From Panonychus citri (taxonomy: Eukaryota; Arthropoda; Arachnida; Trombidiformes; Tetranychidae), in the NCBI RefSeq assembly GCF_014898815.1, contig NW_026515416.1, positions 992,001-1,056,000 on the forward strand: DNA of 64,000 nucleotides. The letters are read 5' to 3'. The notes beneath the pieces are model-generated. The model was not told the DNA's origin. It saw only the letters and a list, made by a program, of their open reading frames with translations, and did no database searches. A program made the position numbers and the translations under genes. Positions 12,901 to 26,300 of this stretch are shown here, in pieces. Within the stretch, counting starts at the first letter, position 1. Every line of letters begins with the position of its first letter.

Positions 12901-15900
12901 ATGAAGATGAAGATGAAGATAATGATGATGATGATGATGAAGGTTTGCACGAATCATTAAGCTTTTCACGGTAGTCTCATGGCTATTGATTAAAATCATA
13001 ATACTTTGCATTAGATTTCAGTATATTGCACGAAAAATCATCTTCCTCATCATCTTTTATCATCCTCATCCCTTCTTATCATTCTCTCTCTCTCTCTCTC
13101 TCTCTTTCATCCTTTATCATCATCTTTAATAGTTTTTTAAAAACAATAGAGAAAAAAATCCCAACAATTTACATTACGATATGGAAACAATTAACTGTCA
13201 AGGTGAGTCCCCATGTCTTTGATTACATGAGATTGAAATTGAAATTATTTCCTCCAATTAAATTGAACAAGTAAAAAGTCAAACAATCAACAATCAGGCA
13301 AAAATATTGATTACAATCAACAAGTATATCAACTTGCACTTTTATCACAATCAAATTTACCTGTAAATCTCTAAATGTAAACCATTATAATTATCTTTAA
13401 ATTGTTGGTGTAAAAGTTTTCTTATATTAGTTGTGTGTGTGTGTGTAAGTTAAATTGTTTATAATCAAATCAAATTCACGATTATTGTGCTGATCAAAAT
13501 AACAGAAACAACCACAACATTTAAGGACCAATATCTCAAGCAGAGTTGATTTAAAAACAACAACAACAATCAAGTATTTATTTTCATCATCATTCATATT
13601 ATTAGATTAATATTATTTCATTTTTTTATTATCATACAAAACTTTTAATCATAACAATTTAACTTAATCTCAGGTAACTATTCAATTGGAAACCAATGCA
13701 ACTTTACCGGTTTTGTTTTTATATTTATTTTAACCCAACTATTAACTATTATATTGTTTGTGGGAAAAGTTTTCCAAACTAATATCATTATTGATGATTA
13801 CGATTATGATTATGGTTAATATTATCTTATTATTAGATTTTATTGATTTCAAATCAATGTGGGAAACTTTAAAACTTTATCATGTATCTTGATATGATTC
13901 ATGGTGATTCGCGATTCTGATTGCGTGAGTTTTTCAGTTTTCAATATGAATTTAAGTTTCATTTTTTAAGGAGAGAAAACTTTTCATTCATTGTTTATAT
14001 ATATAATTTTCCTCATCAAACTAATCAACTGATTGTTGGACAAACATTTTCTCTTTGTTGCTATTGATTGATTATTAATTGTTCACTTGATAATTGGAGT
14101 TAATTGATTTGGGTGAAATTTACTCTTCACGTAAAGTGTTGAGATGATTAACTTAGATTTCTGATCAGTTTGGATTAATTTGCAATTTTTTTTCTTCCGT
14201 AAAGTTATTCAGAGAGATGAGGATGGAGATGAAGATGAGGATGAAGATGAGGATGATGGTGAGTAGGGATGAGGATGAGATACATTGTGATGAGGATGAT
14301 AGACATGAAAACATCGTCATGGATTAAAGGTTAATTGATGGTTACATTAATATTGATTGGAAAGCGTAACAAGGTAAGAGGCCTTTCAGAAATGTCTCAC
14401 AGGTAAATACAGGGTTGGTCAGTTGAATCAGAAAATTCTATGAGAAACTTTTCCTCAAAGTTCTGAGTATCAGGTACTCAGGTAAATCTTTCGGGGGAAA
14501 AGTAAACATGAAATTTAAGTACAGTATTAGTTGAGACAATCGATAAAAGTAAATAAATATTGATAGTTTGACCTAATTGCTGATTGTTACTCTTTATACA
14601 AATACATTAAGATACCTATCAGCATGATGATTATTCTGATGATTTAGTAAACATTATCTGTTGATAATTGAATTGTTAGATTACCTGAACAACCCTGTAA
14701 GCTTTACCTGAGTTTTTTTCTACCATTGATTAAGTTCATAGGCCACACATTCAGATCTCAGATATAAAACATGATCATCATCTTGATCATCATGATGATA
14801 AATTCATATTATCATCTAATTTGTCTTCCAATCAATCAATTCAATCATCAATATGAACATTATCATGTTGATAATCATAAATAATTCCCTGATTCTCAGA
14901 ATCAATTACTCGTTTTAAAGTTTATTTCATGATGATAATCATGGTAATCATATTGTTTCATTTTCATTGATTAACTCTAACAACTAATCAAACAAAAGGC
15001 CCGAAAACCATTTATGTACTTAAGATAATGATGAGGATGAAAAAAAAATAGGTGGCAATAGGAAAACAATGATTCCCAATGAAAACAATTTAAACCAAAT
15101 TAAATTTGATTGAAAAGTGTGTCCACCTTTAATCAGAACCTGAAACAATCAAGAGGAGAAACAAAAAACAACAAATTCATGTTGATTCATGTTCAACACA
15201 TGATAATAAAACAACAATCAAATGAAACAATTGATTATGATCATCAAGAGTATAGGAATTATAATTATTATGATTAACTGATTATTATTGATCAGGAAAA
15301 CTAAACTAATCAGTTTGTATGATTTTAAAGCCAACAGCAAAAGTGAAAGTTTTGAGTTAATTATTATTAATTTCAGTGAATTTCAATTCATTATCATCAT
15401 GATTGAATCAGGTAATTAACCATGAAAATACCCATATACATAAATATATTATATAAATTTTCATTGAATCATTTGAAACAATCAAGTAAATTGATCAAAA
15501 GTAACAATAATAATAATAATAATAACCTGGAAATTAATTGTTGACCTAAATTGTTGATGTAACAAGAAAGCTAATTGAAAAAAAAAATCCAAATTGTTCA
15601 CAATTTAAAAATGAAACATTGATTCATATTTATATTAACCCAACAACAATTAGCAAACAATTAACTATAGGATTTGAAAAGTTGGCATTCCCAACAATTA
15701 AAACTGATCATCATCATGATACAATTGATTGTAACCCGAATGCTTTACATTGTATCAATCGTAGGGTGGGTGTTGTTATTAAATTACCTCCTCTTTTACA
15801 ATGATGATGATGATGATGAGGATGATGAGAATGATGAGGATGATAACTATCACACCTTGAAGGTATTAAATCATCATCATGATGATTTACAGGTAAATAT

Positions 15901-18704
15901 AATAAAGTACAAGGTATTTGATAAAAATAAACAAAAAATGGGTTTGACTTTTTTTCTTGTTCAATTGTAACAATTGAAATGTCTATACACACATGTACAT
16001 AAATTGTTGATTGTTATTAACCATGATCATGATTAACAATCATTGTTATTAGATTAAATTGTTGCTTGATTGTTTACTCTTATGTTTCATGATTATTGTG
16101 TTGGTGTTGATGTTGTGGTTGTGGTTGTGGTTGTATTGTATTATTACAAATATATAACATTAAACATTAATCCTTATTAACAACATTGTGATTTACCTTA
16201 AACAATTTAGCTGACAATTTGATTTATCATCTTAATTGTTTACTATTTTCATTCTGATTATGATGATGATGATTTACTATGAATAAGAAAAAAAAAATTT
16301 TCTCTTTCATTGTGAACTTTTTTTCTCTTCATCTTATTAAACTGTATTTCCGGTTTTCCTGGTTAATTTAGGCGGAAGTGATGATGATGGGGTGGGGAAG
16401 TTGTTGTTGTTGTTGTTGCTGTGGTGTAGTTGGGATTTTCAATTTACAATTACAATTGAAATTTTAATTGCAATTTACAAATTGTTTGACTTTTTAATTG
16501 CTTTCTCATCATTTTACTTTCATATATATTAATTGTTACCAGAAAAATTCATTGAGTTTCGTTGCCAAGTGATTAATTGTTACTCTCTCTCTCTCTCTCT
16601 CTCTCTAGGGTTGATTACATTCTGATTACATTAAGTTAATTGTTGGCGACAATTCAAAATCTAATTCAGTTAATTTAGAGTAAAATTAATGATTAAGATT
16701 AAGTATCTTTGAAAATAGTTTTTCGTCTTCTCTCTGGTTAGAGGTTGATTAAAGTTAATTGTTCAGCTTTGAATAATAATTGTAATTCGTTGGTAAATTA
16801 TAAATTTAGCTTAAAAATTAAATTGATTGTTGTGTTTATAGTGTAAATTGTTACAATTAAGCTGATTGTAAGTGTTGAATATACATTTATTTATGTATTT
16901 GGTTTTGCAATGGTTTGTGTAAGTGATTAAGTGAGTGAAGTGAAACCAAATTGTCTGATACAAATTAAATTTGATTCAGAAATAATTGCAATTAAGAATA
17001 GGCAAATTAAACCTAACTAATCAATTGTTTATCCTTGATTATTTTCACTGTCTGTTGATTGTTTGTATTTAACATGTTGATCAAAAAGTTAATCACCTGG
17101 AGAGAGAGAGAGAGAGTAACTTTTTTTTTCGTTGCCTATTAAAAGTAAATCAACTTGCTAATTAATCAATTAGTTGAAATATTTTCACAATTAATAACTA
17201 GATCAATTAAATTTACAATCAGATAGTTTGATTTGTAGACAATTAAATGTAAATTTTTCCATAGTTAAGGTATAGATCAATTAATTGGGAATTAAAGTAA
17301 TAACTTTGAGCAATAACAATCAAAAACATTAGTTATCACAGGGAAAAGTTTTTATTTGTATTGGTTAGTTAATCATAATCACAATCAAATGAAACACGTT
17401 AACAGTCAATGGTAATCATGTTAATTGTTGATTATCAAGTTTAATGAACACATTAGGTAATAATAATTGCAAGTTGACTTTGTGAAGGTGAAACAGGTAA
17501 AGCTTAAGGTACAATAGGATGATGATGAAAAGGAAACCCCCAGAGAGAGAGAGAGATGATGATGATGATGATGATGATGATGAGGACTTTTCTTATTGAA
17601 AATCTGAGGTCACTTTAGTGTGATGAAAAACACATAAAGCTAATTCCCATAGGTATCTATCATAATTACCTTTTGAAGGTAAAACTCCCGCCAGGAAGAG
17701 AGAGAGATGATGATGATGATGAGAAAGAGTCAAGATGATGGTGAGACGATGATTTGATTGGCATTATGTTGAAAGATGTCAATCAATACATTTTCAAAGT
17801 ATTTACGAGAAACTTTAATCTGTCCACCTCGAGGGAATTAGGTTAATCTTATTCTCGATTGTTTTTTGCTATTGGATTAACTGTAATTGTCACCAAATGA
17901 TTAAGATTTTGCCATCATTTGCAACTAATTTTTTCACCTCAAAAAAACCACAAATTACAATTAAAATCAATAAACTAATGATAGATTACGAATCAACCAA
18001 ACACCAATATAACCACAATCAAATACTACTACTGACCAATGGGCATTATTATTAATAATACAATCTAATAGCATAAATACAAACTATGTTAGTTAATTAT
18101 TGCTGATTATTTGTAGATTGAATTGAATTAGAAAAAAAAAATCACCACAATCAGTGAACAATTTAAACAGAAAATATGAATGGAGAGAAAAAAGTTATTC
18201 AATTTAGACGGAACAAGATAGTTAATCATTATTCAGTTTAAGTGGTATATGAATGGAGAGAGAACACAATTTAAAGTAAATCAATAGATTTTCAGGAGAA
18301 AAAAGTACCGTCGATAACTTTATCATCCTCATCATCATCATCATCTTCATTATTCATAAAGTCACTTGCGTGATTGAATAAGAAACGAAGTCCATATCAA
18401 AGTAATCATCAGTTGCTCAGGTAAATACACAAAAGAAAAAAGGACCGATAAGATTCCAGGTATTCATCATTATCTCCATCATCTTCATCTTCATCATCAT
18501 TCCAGGTAAGATATCAGATAACATAAAGACGAAGCGACTTGTGAACATATAAAAAATGCTCATGAATCAACAACTATCATGGAAATAAGTTATTACCTTT
18601 AATAGAAAAAAATATTTAGCTACCTTATAAATTTTTCTCTCTCATTTGATTAAGTAATAATAACGAATTGAATATAATGAAGAATGAAGGTAAAACGATG
18701 ATGA

Positions 18705-18742
<38 letters not shown>

Positions 18743-21700
18743 AGTGAGTGAGAGAGAATTGGGAAGAATAGAAAATAGAAAAAAAATTGATTCTCTCATC
18801 ATCTTCATCTTCTCATCTTCATCTTTTATTGAGCCTTTCCCTTTTCTACCTGTTGCTGTTTCTTTTTTTTTTCAAACTTCATCTTCTCCATTGAAAATAC
18901 TTTTTTTTCATTCATTTCTTTTTATTCAATCATCTACATCATCATCATCATCTTTTTCATCCTCATCTTAATCAATTGCACCCAACTGTTACCCAGAATA
19001 AGAGCCACACACATACAAACAACACTTAATACAATATTAATACATTATAAATAATCATTAGGATATATTTATGGTAACACAGGTAACACAAAGTGATTAC
19101 ATTGATTACTTTTTTGTTACTTCATGTTGGTGGCCCATCAATAGTTCAATGTGTGTATATTTTTATTCATTTACCTGAGTAACTGGTTTTTCATATTTAC
19201 CTGTGTATATATATGAGTTTATATGTGTTTACCTGATAGACTTTCATTAGTTTTTTCATTGTTGTTTCATTAATGAAAACAATTTAATTTACTGTTTCAC
19301 TTTTACTATGAGTTGGCAAAAATAGTTTTACCTTTGTTTTTGTTATCATATTCATTTGTCATTGTGTAATTATTATTATTGTTGTTGATGATGATGATGA
19401 TGATGATGTTGGTGATGATAATTGTGATGATAATTATGATGATGACAATGTTATTTTATCATAATTTACTTTTTCATTTAATTTTACCTCTTCTTTCATT
19501 GATTAACTTATCAATGAACCTTCAATGACAATTACCTTTACTATTATTATCATTATGTTAATACATTTGATTGTTGATTAAGATGAGATTATGATTAAGT
19601 ATCACTTTTAATTGTTCACTAATCATAGCCTTTTACCTGTTTTATTATTGTTGATCATCATTTTAAAACAATTACAAACTACAGCTCATTAATCATCTTA
19701 ACCTTACCTTTAATCATCAACATTATCTTCATCATCTTTATCATCTTAATCATCATCTTTTCATCACCATCATTCATCAGGTGTAAAGATTAACATTCCA
19801 ACTTAATATTTTCTTAGTTAATTTATCCAAGGAAAAGTAAATTAATCCTTATATAAAAAGCTAATCTCAAATTAATCTCTTAATCTGGTAGATTTGGTTT
19901 AATAATCAGTCAATGGAAATCACTTCGGGAATGATTGATTAACTGACCACTAATTAGATCAGAATGGGAACTTTTTTTTTCTTCATGAGAAAAGAAAAGT
20001 TTGTTTTTCTTTGTTTTTCTGTTGATTTATATTTTAACCCAAATTAGAAGATTAATTGTTATTCAGATCGGATTAAGAATTAATTACCTGAACTCGGGCT
20101 TCACTTAATTTAGTTCTTTGGGCAAGTTCTTCCCTCGTGTAAATGTCCGGATATTGAGTTCGCTCGAAGGCTTTTTCCAGTTCTTCCAATTGCATTGCTG
20201 TAAATGTAGTTCGAGATCGTCTTTGTTTCCGTTTCAACGTTAATCCAGGTTCTGTATCAGAATCTGATCCATCGTCATCACCTGAAGGGAGAAGATGATA
20301 AATGAAGAAGAAGAAAGAAAAATGAATAAATATGAAAGAAGAAGAAGAAGAAGAAGAAAAAAGTTATGGAACAATTAGTAAATTGTTATTCCATTTCAAT
20401 CTAAATCAAGGTGATGGATTCAGTCATCATGGTGGTATCTTGGTGTTGAGATTAAATTGTTTGTGGTGTTTGTGTTTTGATTGTGAGTATTTAGATTGGT
20501 AATCATGGTGTATATTTATACAATCAGAATTGATCAAAATAAATTGTGACAATTTAGATTAACCTTGTTATCATGATTAAAAATTGAAACTTTTGTTAAT
20601 ATTAACAATGATTAAAGGGATTAGGATATTTATATATAATTGCGGGATTAAAATGATTAGGATAAGGATGATAAATTTGATTATGATGACAATAAATTGT
20701 TGCTTCATTGATTGATTGTTGTTGTTGTTGTTAAATTGCGTGATTAAATTAAACAAAATAAAAAACAAATCGTTATACTAAATATTGTTCAATTTTAATC
20801 GTTGACTTCATTTCGTTACGATAATTTAACGCAACTACTTAACTAACTATTTGTTAACTAACAATTTAATTTGATTTGATTCCTGAAAATGATGCCAATT
20901 TATTTACTATTAATAAATGGATATCCCTCCAATCATCATCTTAATTAGACCTTTAATCATCCTGATCTATGGCAAATAATTGTGAAACCAATCAAATTTA
21001 TCAACGTGAAATTTAAATTAACAATCTAACAAGAAACATTTAGAAACCATGATTTAGCTGATTACCATTTGATTGTTTCAATCAAACAACAATCAAACCA
21101 CAGCCAATAAGAGGTATGATTTATATAATAATAACAATTTAAAGTTAATCATCGTGATTGGAAACAATTTCAGAATCAAAATGATTAACAAAACTCATTC
21201 GTATTGAAAGTTATTATTATTATTTTAATCAATTTTTATGTTTTAATTGTCAACCAACTAGCGATTAGTTTAATTGTGATGATGATCAATGAATTGTATA
21301 TAAAATTGTATATAAAAAAAGGTTTGGTTTTTATTGTAAATTTAACAATTAATTGTTTTTCTAACCTGTCAGTTAATTGTTAATTATTTCAAATTGTTCA
21401 ACAATAAGAGTAACACAATTTAAGGTGGCATTCAATTACAACTGTACTACTGTACAGGTAACATCACACACCTAACATCATGTTACCTTTATAATTGACA
21501 GCAACAAGAAACCACCCTGTAGCTATAGTGGAGGTCTCACTCTCTCTCACTCTGTTTGGATGATGAGTAGGAGGAGGAGGAGATGATAGTGAGAGAGAAA
21601 GGGGGAAGGGACGATTAATCAATGATATAATTAGTTAACTCAAATGGAGAGTAGTGGTCATCATAATCATCATCATCATCCATAGGTCAAGGTTTGGTCA

Positions 21701-23266
21701 GTATTTAGTTTTGTTGTTAGTTACTTTTTGTATTTGGTTGAAAGGGAAAGAAAAGTTTTCCTTTCGGAAAAACAATTTACAATTTAAATTGTTACAATCA
21801 ACTAATGGTGTTGGTGTAATAGTGTTGATGATCTATAGGGAACCTGAGATTGACAGGATAATCACTAAATTGTGATTATCCGATTATGATTAATACAAGA
21901 AAAAAAAAGTTATCGTTTTCTTTTTTTTTCATTGAGAAGAAAAAAACTTTTTTTTTTATTCTTTTTTTTTCTCTTTCATTTTGATAATCTTCACCATCAC
22001 CACCACCACCCACCCAGTAACCTTCATGGGGAACTTAGTGATTAACTGATTAACAATAAGATTAAGAGTTAATATAATTTATGACATTCAAATCATGTAA
22101 ATCATATTATTATTAAAATGATAATCACAATGATAATGAAATCGGAAATCATTTGATAATCAAATTTTCATTATCTCCAAGAGATTATCCCTAATCCATA
22201 TCTCCTTAATCCTGTTACTAATTAATACCAATAAACTTGATATTCAAGTGTTTTATTAATAATTGACATTACAATTAACTTATATCATAATCAATTTCCT
22301 TCATCTTAATTGTTTCGGAGTAAGTTGATCATTGATTATAAATATTGATTAACTTTTCAGGTGATAATTGTTGATAATCAATTTCCTATAACAGTTAATC
22401 AAATAATCCTAATCATCATCAGATGATGATTAGGATTAACTATAATCACTATAATAATAAAGGAGGAGGCAAAGTTGACAAAGTTAATAACAATTTAAGC
22501 CAATCAGTGGTGGACTTTTTATTTAAATTGTCCAGTTAGTTGATTGAATAATAAGTTAATTGTATAATGTGTTAGGCGGGAATACAATTGATTATGAAGG
22601 TTGAGAGAGTAAAAAAAAAGGAAACCATTTTAATGTCAATTGTTAATCTAATCAATTTGTGGATAATGATCAATGTTAATCTATTACATGTGAGTAGTTG
22701 ATACTTTAAATTGTGAGAGATTTGCTCAAAAGAAATGGATAAATGGGATTAAGGTAAAAAGTGACGGCGGTGGGTTTAAGTTGGAGGGTGAAGAGGGTGA
22801 AAGAGGCTGACTGATTAAACCACCGACAAGGGTGGTGAAAGGTAAGAAAGCAATTGTAGATTAACATTTAATTCAATTATCACTGATTTAAGGCGATTTG
22901 TGGTTAAATCTGTTTGGATTAACGTTTTTATTTTTACTTTTCTCTTACTTTATTTATCCCTCTGGCTACATATTGTTGTTAACGGACAATTGGGTGGTTA
23001 GTGACTTATTATACCTTCTCATTGTTAGAGGAAAAGAGGAGGAAAGATTATCTTTATCTAGTTAATCTGATTAGTAAACTAATCTTTAGTTACTATTGTG
23101 CTTTTAAATGATATCCTTTTAATCAACCGCATCTCTATGGATGATGATTATCAGATAAGGAAAGAGAGAGAGAGAGAGAGATATTCTCATTATTTCCTTC
23201 TCAATATATATAATCTTCAATGATGATCATCATCATCTGAGAGTGAGAGGGAAAATGATGATAATA

Positions 23267-23304
<38 letters not shown>

Positions 23305-26300
23305 GAAAAAATTGGGTCAAGGATTTTTTCTGTTGACTACAAGATTGACCATCGAAAGGATTAAAGGAAATGGGATAAGGTGAAGATGATGATGACCATG
23401 ATGATGGTGTTGTAGATGATGATGACATACTCACATTCATCTGTTTCCCTTGATTTGTTGCAAGACTCTGGTGGAGGTGGCATTTGAAGGTGACAGTGGT
23501 GGTGGTGATTAGTTGTCACTAAACCTCCCACATAAATATTACCACCGCCACTAATATTGCCTCCTCCTCTTTCCTCTTCTTTACTCCTCCTCCTCCTCCA
23601 CCTCCAACACCATCACCACCAATACCACCTTCACCATTACAAACACCACCATCACCACTATCAATAACACAACCATTCAAAATAACACCACCACTGACAT
23701 GAGTACCATTGATACCACCACCACCAAGAATCCCCGCAATGCTATGTTTACCGGCTTTCGTTGACATTGAATCCATTCCGTTTCCTCCTCCCATGGCTCC
23801 ATTTGAATTTGAGTTACCACCACCACCGCCACCACCTCCACCACCTCCTCCTCCTCCGCCGCCGCCACCGCTCGGATTTCCATTATTTCCATTTCCGTCT
23901 CGAAGTAATCGACTTATAGCGGATACAGATGGAGCCGTTTGCCTATCACATAAATTTTCTTTCATTAATTTTTCACGAATTTCCCAGGAAAAAATTCCCG
24001 GATTCTCTCGACGATACTCTTCTATTCGTCTTTCCACTTCCGGGGAAACGATCCTTGGTTTACTTCCGCCAATCACTCCTGGACGAATGCTTCCCGTTTC
24101 CTGGTGGACAAATTCGAGATCGAATAAAAAGAAAAATCAGAATCAGAATCAAACAGAACTTTTGAAAGAAAAAAAAAATTAAAAACTTTTTTCTTCTTCT
24201 TTCCTCTAATCAATTATATCGTTGGACTTATTTGATGATAACGACGATTACGACCTGACGATAATAAATATGATTCAGTAAACAAGATGATGATGATGAT
24301 GATGAGTTAAAGTTAATTGTTGTTGTCTAAATCTAAAGTTAATCTGATCACAATCACTTTTTATTACTACATCTTAATTGTCCCTTTGATAGTTTATTGC
24401 TTATTGTTGAGTGATTTGCTTTTACCTTGGTTTATGTTTGTACGTTAATTGTGGTAACAATTTAAATTGTGTAGGCTTTCAAATTGAGATATAATCATTT
24501 GTAATGATTATCATCATTTAGAGGATTATTTTGATTATGGGTGCGAAAAGTTAATCATCATAATTAGGGATTAATTTTACATTGTGATTAGTGTTTTCTG
24601 TCCAATTGATTAAGGTTTGGTTTCTTTATTGTAGTTTAATTGTTAATACAATGATAATTTATATTTATCATTGTTATTATTTACTAATCAAGTGATTAAG
24701 GGTTAGCCGGGACAATTATTATTATCATCACAATTAACTAATTGTGATGATTTCTTGGTGTTTTATTATGATTAACGTATCGGTGTTGATATTGGATTAA
24801 ATTTGATTTCTTCATCTCTAATTTGTTTTGTTAAATTAAAGTTAATTACACAGATAATTTACTAATTGTCTCTGGTTAATCATTACCATAACTTAATTGA
24901 TTGGACATCATTCATTGTAACTTTGTTTCATTGTAATCAAATACATATAGTAATTGAATTAACAACCCAGTTAACAATTAAGACCTTAACTAAATTAAAT
25001 TGTTCCAGTGTTAATCTTTATAAAATAACAAACAAACAAAAAAACAGAATCAATTATTTATCCTAATTAAGTATTAAATTAATCATATTGGATTGTTGAT
25101 TGAACCGATAACTGTAAATCTTGAGCAATTAAGTGTTGATTACAATCATCAAGATTTTAATGTAACAACAATTAACAAGACAGTTAACAAGTTTTCAAAG
25201 GTTGATGATTAGGACAAAACCGAAGCAAATAAAACAATGTAACAATTAAAGTCTTTGTTGATTGTTGTTAACATTATCTACTGATCATCTTGATGATATA
25301 TTTGCTTAATCGTTACAAGTACTAATTGTTATTGTAATAGTTAAATTGTTTGAACTTGGTTCATGTTGATTATTAGGTTTTCTCACTTGATTCGGTTCAA
25401 TTGAGTGTGTAAACAATTTGCAAACGGAAGCAAATTGTTGTTAAAGGAAGCAAATTTTGACGATAATCACTTAGGCCTAAGGACCATCATCATTATCATC
25501 ATCATCGTAATTATCATCATCTTTGTGGTTTACAATTGTATGAATGTGCCAATGAAATGCAAACCATTTCAATTAACTCTCGGAAAGTTAATTAAACAAT
25601 TTAGTTAAATATTTTGTTCATTTGTTGATTCGGATCATTGGTAACACATGGAGTGAATCAAGTTTCATAATAATAATCATCATCATCGCCATTAGATTAA
25701 CAGTAGTAGAAAATTATTCCGATGATGATGAAGATGATGATACATGTACATTTACATCTCATGTTCATTTTTACATTGATTAATATCATTTTTCTCTCTC
25801 ACTCTCTTTCAATGGGCTTGGCCGATGATGATGATGAAAAATTCATTGACAATGACAAGATTTACATAGAGATTAGATGAAGATGAGAAAGAGAGAGAGA
25901 GAGATTATCTTGTGATAATTATTTCAATCAAATCGTAACCTGGGCTAAGCTGATGTAATTCAATTTACCTGAGTTTCAGCTTCTATCTTCATCATCATCA
26001 TCATCGTCATTATCATGGGTTTGGCTCTATCGGTTTCGCTTCTCAATGTTGATTAAGTCATTGAAGAAGAAAAAAAAATTCTTATTCTGAATGAAGAATT
26101 TTTCCTCTCTCTTTTCATTCTTCTTTTTTTTCTCAGATGATGATATAGAGGAAAGAAGAAGATGATAAGCATGATCATCATCATCATATTCTCATGAACA
26201 AACTTTTATCCCTCCCTCATCCTCTATCTTCTTACCTCCTCCTCCACCTCCTTCTCAGTCCATTTAGTCTCTTACTCTTCTCTCTCTCTCTCTCTCTTGC

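Larger units (their letters stand above)
20282..23724 (-). other. Pax3/7 intron 3 (about 3.4 kb)
   Basis: No exon recognised. Contains a perfect 16-bp inverted repeat with TAATCC sites (22404-22438) and a (GA)n run at 23271-23302. Confidence 0.7.

Noticed and set aside
13434..13446. Possible CRISPR-like or regularly spaced repeats among the short repeats
   Set aside because: All repeats examined are simple microsatellites without unique, regular spacers; the genome is eukaryotic.
23709..24182. Proline-rich open frame on the plus strand
   Set aside because: It is the complement of the Pax3/7 exon 3 glycine tract; the minus strand encodes a textbook paired domain.
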